From Alphaproteobacteria bacterium (GTDB lineage Bacteria > Pseudomonadota > Alphaproteobacteria > Caulobacterales > Maricaulaceae), in the NCBI GenBank assembly GCA_030428405.1, contig JAUIEH010000243.1, positions 1-5,014 on the forward strand: a DNA stretch of 5,014 nucleotides. The letters are read 5' to 3'. This document shows, piece by piece, positions 1-5,014 of this stretch. The position numbers and the translations under genes were made by a program. Numbering within the stretch: the stretch's first letter is position 1; every line of letters starts with the position of its first letter. The notes below the pieces were generated by a model, which had not been told where the DNA came from, did not search any database, and was given only the letters and a program-made list of their open reading frames with translations.

Positions 1-77
1 GCCTGTTCTTCTTTTCCGCTTTCGGTTTTTCCGGAAACACGGTGGAGGAGCGCGAGGCGGACCGTCCGGCCTCATGA
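1..77 (+). CDS. C-terminal tail of an upstream gene (partial, unidentified)
   Basis: Frame 3 is open from the window edge to a TGA at 75-77, giving about 24 residues that begin LFFFSAFGFSG and end EEREADRPAS. The stop overlaps the thpR start codon as ATGA, an arrangement common for translationally coupled genes, and the codons from about base 42 on are mostly G/C-ending. The tail has a hydrophobic, Phe-rich stretch followed by a charged end, as could close a membrane or secreted protein, but it is too short to assign. The other two forward frames are also open here, so the reading rests on the overlap and codon bias. A non-coding 5' leader of thpR is the alternative. Confidence 0.42.
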   Translation, partial: LFFFSAFGFSGNTVEEREADRPAS

Positions 78-613
78 GCCTGCGCCTGTTCGCGGCGATC
101 AGGCCGCCCGATGAGCTGTGCGAGCGCCTAGCGGGATTGCAGCGCGGCGTTCCCGGCGCGCGCTGGCGGCCGCCGGACAATCTTCACATCACGCTGCGCT
201 TTTTCGGCGAGCAGGACGTTCATGTCGCAGAAGCGCTCGACATCGAGCTCGCGCGCATCCGCGCGACGGGTTTCGACTTGCAACTCAAAGGCGCCGGCTG
301 GTTCGGCGCGAGCGAGCCGAGCACGCTCTGGCTCGGCGTCGCTGAGAGCCCGCAACTCGAAAAGCTCGCCGCTGATTGCGACAAGGCCGCGCGCCGCCTG
401 GGACTGGCGCCGGACGGGCGCAAATTCACGCCGCATCTGACAGTGGCTTATCTGCGCGGGACCCAGCCGGATGATTGCGCGCGCTTTGTTCGGCGCCTGG
501 CGATGTTCGCCTCCGAGCCCTTCCTGGTCGACCGCTTCGCGCTTTACTCCAGCCATCTCGGCAAGCGCGCCTCGGATTATCGCGCCGAGGCCGAATACCC
601 GCTTCTTGGGTGA
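74..613 (+). CDS. thpR: RNA 2',3'-cyclic phosphodiesterase (2H family, LigT/ThpR)
   Basis: The 179-residue product has both signatures of the 2H phosphoesterase fold: HITL at residues 38-41 (within PDNLHITLRFFGE) and HLTV at 121-124 (within FTPHLTVAYLRG). The N-terminus RLFAAIRPP is also typical of bacterial ThpR/LigT, and the length fits the usual 170-190 residues. Members hydrolyse RNA 2',3'-cyclic phosphate ends to 2'-phosphates, and some show reversible 2'-5' RNA ligase activity. The two histidines are the catalytic pair. There is no signal peptide, so it should be cytosolic. The ATG at 74 is preferred because the family N-terminus starts there and it overlaps a preceding TGA (ATGA). A purine-rich GGAGGAG lies about 23 nt upstream, too far for a normal ribosome site, while GAGGCGG at 54-60 is nearer. 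The cellular role of ThpR in bacteria is poorly defined; the family call is firm. Confidence 0.93.
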   Translation: MSLRLFAAIRPPDELCERLAGLQRGVPGARWRPPDNLHITLRFFGEQDVHVAEALDIELARIRATGFDLQLKGAGWFGASEPSTLWLGVAESPQLEKLAADCDKAARRLGLAPDGRKFTPHLTVAYLRGTQPDDCARFVRRLAMFASEPFLVDRFALYSSHLGKRASDYRAEAEYPLLG

Positions 614-650
614 GCGGCGTTTCAGCCGTAGAATCGCCTTACACGGTCGC

Positions 651-664
651 GAAATAGGCATTTC
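651..664. promoter_or_regulatory. Short dyad upstream of cobB
   Basis: GAAAT-AGGC-ATTTC is a perfect 5-bp inverted repeat with a 4-nt spacer. It lies in the 68-nt thpR-cobB gap and ends 17 nt before the cobB ATG. It is AT-rich in a GC-rich setting and could be a weak operator or a small mRNA stem close to the ribosome site. No clear -35/-10 pair was recognised around it. A dyad this short can occur by chance, so the assignment is weak. Confidence 0.22.
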
Positions 665-681
665 ATCCTAACCGGACACTA

Positions 682-1386
682 ATGGCCCAGCACATCGTCA
701 TCCTCACGGGCGCCGGCGTTTCCGCAGAGTCCGGGCTCGGCACGTTTCGCGACGTCGACGGCATCTGGTCGAAATTCGATCCGATGGAGCTGGCGAGCCC
801 GGAAGGATTTGCGCGCAATCCGGTCAAGGTGCTCGACTTCTACAATGCGCGCCGGCGCAATCTCGTCGACGCACAGCCGAACGCCGCGCATTTCGCACTG
901 GCCAAGCTCGAACAAGGCCTTGCCGAGCGCGGCGGCCTCCTGACTCTGGTGACGCAGAATATCGACGATCTGCATGAGCGCGCAGGATCAGCCAATGTGC
1001 TGCACATGCATGGCGAATTACTGAAGGCGCGTTGCGGGGCGTGTTCGGCGGTCATGAATTGCCGCGAGGATCTGTCGGTTTCCGATGCGTGTCCGGGCTG
1101 CGGCGATGTCGGCGCGCTGCGGCCGCATGTGGTGTGGTTCGGCGAATATCCAGAGCATCTCGACGACATTGCGGTCGCGCTGGCGGATGCGGACATGTTC
1201 ATATCGATCGGCACGTCGGGCACGGTGTGGCCGGCGGCGGGCTTCGTCCTGCAGGCGCGCGAGACCGGCGCGCGCACGGTCGAGCTGAACCTCGAACCAT
1301 CCGATGACGGACGAGTTTTCGATGAAGCGCATTACGGACCCGCCAGCGAAATCGTGCCGGACTGGGTCGAGACCTATTTGACGTGA
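682..1386 (+). CDS. cobB: NAD-dependent protein deacylase, sirtuin class III (CobB/SIRT5-like)
   Basis: The 234-residue protein carries the whole sirtuin core: GAGVSAESGLGTFR at 10-23 (NAD binding), TQNIDDLH at 91-98, the catalytic histidine H110 in HMHGEL, four zinc-binding cysteines C118, C121, C137 and C140, then WFGE and GTSGTVWPAAGF. Y54 and R57 (FYNAR) match the Tyr-x-x-Arg pair that class III sirtuins use to bind succinyl or malonyl lysine, so desuccinylase/demalonylase activity alongside deacetylation is expected from family knowledge. It consumes NAD+ and releases nicotinamide and an O-acyl-ADP-ribose. It lacks the N-terminal extension of E. coli CobB and is cytosolic. The ATG at 682 is the first start after an in-frame TAG at 655-657; no good Shine-Dalgarno precedes it. 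Its TGA overlaps the GTG of the next gene (GTGA, 1383-1386), suggesting coupled translation. Confidence 0.95.
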   Translation: MAQHIVILTGAGVSAESGLGTFRDVDGIWSKFDPMELASPEGFARNPVKVLDFYNARRRNLVDAQPNAAHFALAKLEQGLAERGGLLTLVTQNIDDLHERAGSANVLHMHGELLKARCGACSAVMNCREDLSVSDACPGCGDVGALRPHVVWFGEYPEHLDDIAVALADADMFISIGTSGTVWPAAGFVLQARETGARTVELNLEPSDDGRVFDEAHYGPASEIVPDWVETYLT

Positions 1387-3002
1387 ATTCCGATCCGCAA
1401 GCCATGCTGAACCAGGCGCTTGCGCATTTGCAGGCGCAGCGCGGCGCCGAGGCGGAGCCGTTGATCGACGCGCTGATGCGGCGCGCGCCCGATGACGTGA
1501 ATTTGCTGTTCTTCAAAGGCGGCGCGCGCTTGTTGCAGGACGATGCGGCCGGCGCGCTCACAGCGCTTGAGGCGGCGTGCGCGCGTGCGCCCGGTCACCC
1601 GATGATTGAGAGCGCGCGCGGACGCGCCTTGTTCAAACTCGAACGTTACGCCGAGGCCCGCCAGGCTTTTGAGCGCGCTCTCGTCGCCCAGCCCGGTTTC
1701 AGCGAAGCCCGTTTCATGCTCGGCGAAACGCTCGACAAGCTCGATGAGCGGACGGCCGCCATTGACGCCTATCGCACTGCCGCCCAGGATCCAGCCCGGC
1801 GCGGCGAAGCGCTTGCAAAAGCCGCCCTCGCGCTACATGCCGCCGGCGACGCGGATGAGGCCACGCGCTGCGCCGACGACGCCGTCGCCGCTGCGCCGCA
1901 CGACGCCAACGCGCTCGACGCCTGGGCGCAAATCGCGCTCGACGCAGGCGAGCACTCAGCGGTCGCGGATCGGCTGCAACAAGCGCTCAAGACGCGCGCC
2001 TGGTCCAATGTGAACGAGGCGGTGCTCGCAGGCCTGCTCGGCGAAGCTTTGGACAAGCTCGATCAAACCGAGCCTTCATTCGCCGCTTACGCGCGCGCCA
2101 ACGCAGCTCTTGAGCGCGAACACGGCCCGCACCACGCCGGACGCGCCGAGCCGATGAATCTCGATTATCTCGGCCAGTTGCGCGCCGCGATCGCGCAGTT
2201 GGAAACGGACGCGTTCGCCCGCACCGATCAGTTTGCGGATGAGGCTGAGCCGATCTTTCTTGTCGGTTTCCCACGCTCGGGCACGACGCTTTTGGATCAA
2301 ATCCTTTCAGGCCACCCGGAAATCGAAGTCGTCGAGGAAACCGACAATCTGACGCGTGCGGCGAAGCTTCTGATCGGCGATCCCGCCGCATTTCAGCAGC
2401 GCCTGACCACAATATCAGAGCACGATGTTTCCGGTCTGCGCGCCGAATATCTGACAAGCTTCGCCGCGCGCCGGAAAAAGCCGAACGCTCTCGTCGCGAT
2501 CGACAAATATCCGCTTCTGCTCAATCTCGCGCCCGTCATTCGGACGCTTTGGCCGCGCGCGCGCTTCATCCTCGCGCTGCGCGATCCGCGCGACGCCGTG
2601 CTCAGCGCGTTTCAGCAGCGTTTCACCATGAACGCTGCGATGTTCGCGATGCTGCGGCTGGAAACGGCCGCCGCCTATTACGACGCCAGCATGGCGCTGT
2701 TCGCAGATTTGCGGACCAAAGCGGCGTTATGCGTGCACGAAACCCGCTATGAGGAAGTGGTCCGCGATCGGGAAGCCAGCGCGCGCGCGACTTTAGATTT
2801 CCTCGCGCTGGATTGGAACGAGGCCGTTCTCGACCACCAGGCGACCGCGCGCAGCCGCTCGATCAAGACGCCCAGCGCCAGACAGGTCGTCAAGCCGATT
2901 TACGCCACGGCGATCGGCAAGTGGCGGCGCTACGAAAAGCCGCTCGCGCCGGTTTCGTCTGTGCTTGAGCCGTGGGCTGAGCGTTTTGGCTATGAGATTT
3001 GA
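1383..3002 (+). CDS. TPR-repeat sulfotransferase family protein
   Basis: This 539-residue protein has two parts. Residues about 6-245 are tetratricopeptide repeats: prolines at helix ends recur at 36, 70, 104, 137 and 172, a period of about 34, giving some six or seven units. Residues about 288-539 form a sulfotransferase domain: VGFPRSGTT at 294-302 is the 5'-phosphosulfate loop that binds PAPS, and R400 with S408 in RDPRDAVLS fits the 3'-phosphate site. EVVEET (315-320) and IDKYP (K375) line up by eye with the catalytic Glu and Lys regions of animal tyrosylprotein sulfotransferases. The C-terminal TPSARQVVKPIY and KWRRYE are typical of the bacterial family, so the gene looks complete. No signal peptide or membrane segment is seen. 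The acceptor is unknown; TPRs suggest a protein partner. The start is GTG at 1383, overlapping the cobB stop; ATG at 1404 is an in-frame alternative costing seven residues. Confidence 0.9.
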   Translation: MNSDPQAMLNQALAHLQAQRGAEAEPLIDALMRRAPDDVNLLFFKGGARLLQDDAAGALTALEAACARAPGHPMIESARGRALFKLERYAEARQAFERALVAQPGFSEARFMLGETLDKLDERTAAIDAYRTAAQDPARRGEALAKAALALHAAGDADEATRCADDAVAAAPHDANALDAWAQIALDAGEHSAVADRLQQALKTRAWSNVNEAVLAGLLGEALDKLDQTEPSFAAYARANAALEREHGPHHAGRAEPMNLDYLGQLRAAIAQLETDAFARTDQFADEAEPIFLVGFPRSGTTLLDQILSGHPEIEVVEETDNLTRAAKLLIGDPAAFQQRLTTISEHDVSGLRAEYLTSFAARRKKPNALVAIDKYPLLLNLAPVIRTLWPRARFILALRDPRDAVLSAFQQRFTMNAAMFAMLRLETAAAYYDASMALFADLRTKAALCVHETRYEEVVRDREASARATLDFLALDWNEAVLDHQATARSRSIKTPSARQVVKPIYATAIGKWRRYEKPLAPVSSVLEPWAERFGYEI

Positions 3003-3014
3003 CGCGCGTCCGGC

Positions 3015-3419
3015 TCAGCCCTCTTCCTCTTCAACCCTGTGCATGTCCTCATCAGAGAAGCCGAAATGATGGCCGATCTCGTGGATGAGCACGTGGGCGA
3101 TGAGGTGGCCCAGCTCGACCTCGCCATTCTCGCACCACTCATCCAGGATCGGACGGCGGTAGAGAAAAACGAAGTCCGGCTCGGCGGACGAATCGAGCGT
3201 GGACTTCTGGGTCAGGTCGACGCCCTGATAGAGCCCTGTCAGCTCAAAGGGATCATCCAGACCTAATTCATCGAGCACGGTGTCGGGGGCGAAATCCTCG
3301 ATGCGGATGACGACATCGCCGCAAGCCTCTCGCAGCATTGGCGGAATCTGCTCATAGGCGTCGCGCGCGAGACGTTCGAACGTGGCCAGGTCGGGGGCGC
3401 AGGCGTGCTTCCAGTCCAT
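3015..3419 (-). CDS. Small zincin-type metallopeptidase (DUF1025 / Zincin_1 family)
   Basis: The 134-residue product carries HEIGHHFGFSDED at 113-125, which fits HExxHxxGxxD: H113 and H117 as zinc ligands, E114 as the catalytic base and D123 as the likely third ligand. Upstream, FVFLYRRPI (83-91) and the helix before the motif fit the small 'metallopeptidase family protein' group common in alphaproteobacteria and actinobacteria. There is no signal peptide or membrane segment, so it is expected in the cytosol. The acidic end (RVEEEEG) closes just after the motif. The ATG at 3419 has a GAAGGA ribosome site at 3436-3431, with 11 nt between. It converges with the sulfotransferase gene (12-nt gap) and is divergent from the exported protein at 3550. 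Substrate and biological role of this family are not established; peptidase activity is inferred from the motif. Confidence 0.88.
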   Translation of the reverse strand: MDWKHACAPDLATFERLARDAYEQIPPMLREACGDVVIRIEDFAPDTVLDELGLDDPFELTGLYQGVDLTQKSTLDSSAEPDFVFLYRRPILDEWCENGEVELGHLIAHVLIHEIGHHFGFSDEDMHRVEEEEG

Positions 3420-3440
3420 CGTTTCATCGTTCCTTCACGC

Positions 3441-3483
3441 AGCGCCTCTGGATGAAGGGTTCAGACCCGATCCGCAAGGCGCT
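3441..3483. promoter_or_regulatory. 43-nt imperfect hairpin in the divergent intergenic region
   Basis: Three nested stems share one axis: AGCGCCT (3441-3447) with AGGCGCT (3477-3483), GGAT (3450-3453) with ATCC (3470-3473), and GGGT (3457-3460) with ACCC (3465-3468), closed by a TCAG tetraloop. Two small internal loops separate the stems (2/3 nt and 3/1 nt). No T-run follows on either strand, so it is not a classical intrinsic terminator. On minus-strand RNA it would sit in the 5' leader of the metallopeptidase gene, only 4 nt before its GAAGGA ribosome site, and could affect translation. On plus-strand RNA it could lie in the leader of the exported protein. The pairing is seen directly; any function is inferred. 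Confidence 0.42.
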
Positions 3484-3510
3484 AAGTACAAGCACAGCTG
3501 AACGGCGCAC

Positions 3511-3523
3511 GCGCAAAATGCGC
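3511..3523. promoter_or_regulatory. Short GCGCA stem-loop upstream of the exported-protein gene
   Basis: GCGCA (3511-3515), AAA, TGCGC (3519-3523) forms a 5-bp stem with a 3-nt loop, ending 14 nt before the GGAG ribosome site (3538-3541) of the gene at 3550. Further GCGCA copies lie at 3505-3509 and 3520-3524. It may be a small leader hairpin or operator-like dyad. Such G/C-rich short dyads are frequent in this kind of genome, so it is listed with low confidence. Confidence 0.2.
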
Positions 3524-3549
3524 AAGCGTCAATCGATGGAGCTCCTCTT

Positions 3550-4287
3550 ATGACCGGTCCGCGCATTCTGGCAGCGTTGTGTGCTGCGTTCGTCTTTTCC
3601 GCCGCCGCCATTGCGCAGGAACCGCAAATGCGGGTGCGCGACCGGATCGATTTGTCCCAGGGCCCGGACGCGCCTGTGACGATGACAGTCGAGACCACGC
3701 TGCGCGGCGCAGAAGCCGAGCGCCTGCGTGAAGCGCTTGGCGAACTCGGCCATCACGGCCTCGCGGCGGAATATGAGGCTTTCTACGACCAGATTTTCGG
3801 CGAAGCCCGCATGGTCCAGCCGATCGAAGTGACGGATGAGGATGGCGTTTTGACTATCTCCGAACTCGTGGTCCTGCCGTCGCCCTATACGCGCGAAGCG
3901 GGCTCGGACAGCTATGCGTTCGACTTCCTTGCTTACGCCATGCGCCCTGTCGCACGCGAGACCGCCGGCGGGAGCATCGAGACCTCTTATCCCTTCCACA
4001 CGCGCCATGAGACCATCGTCATTCTGCCGGGAACGGAAGGCGATTCATCGCTGCCGGAGGAATCGCTCAACATCGCCAACGCCGCGTTCAACTTCGCGTT
4101 CGAGGCGGGCCCGCGCGCCGGCAATATCTATCTGATGGCGTTCGAGCTGCGCACCAACGCCGCGAGCGCGCCTGCCGCCGACGCCGCCGACATCATGCGC
4201 GACCAGCGCCAGGTCGAAGAACTCGCCTTCTGGGGCCTCGACATGGACGCCAACGCCGCCGCAGCGGCGGCCGGCGCAGCGGATTGA
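3550..4287 (+). CDS. Exported protein resembling the C-terminal module of DUF3857/transglutaminase proteins
   Basis: The 245-residue product starts with a Sec signal peptide: R5, a hydrophobic run ILAALCAAFVFSAAA and a likely signal peptidase I cut AIA|QE after residue 22. The mature part follows the pattern seen after the transglutaminase core in DUF3857-domain proteins: TLRGAEAERLRE (50-61), YEAFYDQIFGEA (75-86), an acidic strand VTDEDGVLTISE (94-105), SYPFHTRHETIVILPG (146-161), and a final DIMRDQRQVEELAFWGL (214-230). The N-terminal DUF3857 beta-sandwich and the Cys-His-Asp transglutaminase core are absent, and there is no room for them upstream because the adjacent gene runs the other way. 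The C-terminus is Ala-rich. The start is supported by GGAG at 3538-3541 with 8-nt spacing. It is probably periplasmic and non-enzymatic. The family likeness was recognised by eye; function is unknown. Confidence 0.8.
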   Translation: MTGPRILAALCAAFVFSAAAIAQEPQMRVRDRIDLSQGPDAPVTMTVETTLRGAEAERLREALGELGHHGLAAEYEAFYDQIFGEARMVQPIEVTDEDGVLTISELVVLPSPYTREAGSDSYAFDFLAYAMRPVARETAGGSIETSYPFHTRHETIVILPGTEGDSSLPEESLNIANAAFNFAFEAGPRAGNIYLMAFELRTNAASAPAADAADIMRDQRQVEELAFWGLDMDANAAAAAAGAAD

Positions 4288-4294
4288 GGGTGCG

Positions 4295-4321
4295 GGCGGG
4301 TTGGCGCGCGAGGCGGGTTGG
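4295..4321. repeat. 10-bp direct repeat in a convergent gap
   Basis: GGCGGGTTGG occurs at 4295-4304 and again at 4312-4321, a 17-bp offset, within the 47-bp gap between two convergent stop codons. The gap also contains GGGCG (4294-4298) and CGCCC (4324-4328), which could pair as a weak stem, but no T-run follows. A role in transcription ending is possible and unproven. Confidence 0.25.
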
Positions 4322-4334
4322 TTCGCCCCTTCCC

Positions 4335-5014
4335 CTAAGCCGGGTGCAGGCTGCGGCTTAGATTGAGGGCGTAGACGCGGCTGTCTTCTGCGGCTTCGCG
4401 GCGCGCAGCGAACGCGATGCGGCGCGAGCTCCAGGTCAGCTCCGCAAGCTGAATATATATCTCGTGGCGCTTTTCGATTTCGGCCGGACCGAATTTCTCC
4501 ATCGGCTCGAATTCCAGGCCCAGCTCGTTGAGTACGCGGACCGCTTCATCCGTGTAGAAATCCGGGTGGAAAGTGCGCGCCAGCCGCGTGAGGTCGCGAT
4601 AACCCGCCCGCCGCGTCGGGAAATCGACATCGGCCAGCGCCTCATTGTCCTTGCGGCGGATCAAGAGAAGCGCGCCGATGCGGTTGCGGCGCTTGGCGTA
4701 GCCGGCCTGACTTTCGAACCAGGATTTTTCCATGCCGCCTTCGCTGGGCAGCACGTGTTCGATGGTGAAGCCGCGCTGCGCCGGCGAGCGCACCTCATAG
4801 CGCGAATAAGCGCCGTGATCGCCAAAGGCTTCGTCGAAGCAGGCGCTCATCCGGGCAAGGATGGTGTGGATGATGTTGCGCGTCTTGCTCGACGGATTGC
4901 GCGGCAGCCCGATTTCCGGATTGGAGCGGAAATCGAAGCTCAGCGTGTCGATCATGTCGGTGAGCGCTTCGACGACGGCGCCGACCTCGCGCTGACGCGC
5001 GGCTGCGATGGCTT
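4335..5014 (-). CDS. GmrSD-like DUF1524 (HNH) nuclease, C-terminal part, 5' end outside the window
   Basis: The frame is open from the TAG at 4337-4335 to the window edge, giving 225 visible residues. An internal ATG at 4955 is not taken as the start, because 19 further sense codons precede it without a stop. FTIEHVLPSEGGMEKSW (H67 counted from that Met), followed by NRIGALLLIRRKDNEAL and DFPTRRAGY, matches the DUF1524 pattern IEHxxP...W...xLGNLxL...N...F..K...Y, an HNH-type nuclease fold (H67 and N104 likely active-site residues). In the GmrSD family this domain is the C-terminal nuclease, usually after a DUF262 NTP-hydrolysing domain, and acts in type IV restriction of modified phage DNA. 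The usual Gly-Asn of GNL is here GAL. Neither DUF262 nor a start codon is visible. A DUF1524 protein with another N-terminal partner is the alternative. Confidence 0.8.
   Translation of the reverse strand, partial: AIAAARQREVGAVVEALTDMIDTLSFDFRSNPEIGLPRNPSSKTRNIIHTILARMSACFDEAFGDHGAYSRYEVRSPAQRGFTIEHVLPSEGGMEKSWFESQAGYAKRRNRIGALLLIRRKDNEALADVDFPTRRAGYRDLTRLARTFHPDFYTDEAVRVLNELGLEFEPMEKFGPAEIEKRHEIYIQLAELTWSSRRIAFAARREAAEDSRVYALNLSRSLHPA

Noticed and set aside
128..661. 177-residue open frame antisense to thpR
   Set aside because: A shadow of a GC-rich gene: thpR on the other strand has both catalytic motifs, while this frame shows no recognisable domain.
840..1332. Long minus-strand open frames over cobB
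   Set aside because: They lie wholly inside a sirtuin gene with all catalytic and zinc residues; the Arg/Ser/Cys-rich composition is typical of antisense shadows.
1987..2457. 156-residue minus-strand open frame inside the sulfotransferase gene
   Set aside because: The coding strand carries the conserved PAPS-binding motif across this stretch; the antisense product is Arg-rich without any motif.
3001..3010. Perfect 10-bp palindrome GACGCGCGTC just after the sulfotransferase gene
   Set aside because: It has no loop and no T-run to act as a terminator, and alternating G/C palindromes of this size are expected by chance in this composition.
3435..3698. 87-residue minus-strand open frame crossing the divergent intergenic region
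   Set aside because: It overlaps the signal-peptide coding part of the plus-strand gene, has no ribosome site and looks like low-bias shadow sequence.
4288..4334. Intrinsic terminator between the two convergent genes
   Set aside because: Only a weak 5-bp G/C pairing can be drawn and no T-run follows on either strand.
4335..4955. Reading the last gene as a complete 206-residue protein starting at 4955
   Set aside because: The frame continues without a stop for 19 more codons to the window edge, and DUF1524 domains normally follow a long N-terminal part, so the gene is better called partial.

Overview
The window looks like a compact, GC-rich (by eye about 60-65%) bacterial chromosome segment. 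The best guess is an alphaproteobacterium of the Caulobacterales / Hyphomonadaceae / Maricaulales kind. This is inferred from the gene types (TPR-sulfotransferase fusion, small HExxH zincin, proteins of the DUF3857/transglutaminase family), the strong G/C bias at third codon positions, the weak Shine-Dalgarno sequences and the 4-nt start/stop overlaps. No rRNA, tRNA, CRISPR array, insertion sequence or phage gene is visible.

Layout. Bases 1-3002 hold a forward cluster: the tail of an upstream gene (stop at 75-77, probable); thpR (RNA 2',3'-cyclic phosphodiesterase, overlapping that stop by ATGA); a 68-nt gap with a small dyad; cobB (class III sirtuin, NAD-dependent deacylase); and, overlapping cobB by GTGA, a 539-residue protein with TPR repeats followed by a PAPS-dependent sulfotransferase domain. 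A small cytosolic zincin-type metallopeptidase (3015-3419, minus strand) converges on the sulfotransferase with a 12-nt gap. A 130-bp divergent intergenic region follows, holding a 43-nt imperfect hairpin and a second short stem-loop. Next is a plus-strand exported protein (3550-4287) that resembles only the C-terminal, post-transglutaminase part of DUF3857/transglutaminase proteins. The last gene (4335 to the window edge, minus strand) is the C-terminal part of a GmrSD-like DUF1524/HNH nuclease, a probable type IV restriction or anti-phage protein whose N-terminus lies beyond base 5014.

How the genes may work together. Most are probably housekeeping or stand-alone functions. ThpR, CobB and the sulfotransferase sit in one probable transcription unit and use or make adenine- or ribose-based cofactors or RNA ends, but a shared pathway is only a guess. 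The points most worth a second look are the split-off C-terminal module of the DUF3857 family with its own signal peptide, the tyrosylprotein-sulfotransferase-like catalytic signature in the TPR fusion, the nuclease at the edge (possible start of a defence locus), and the structured divergent intergenic region. No clearly new multi-gene system can be demonstrated within this window.
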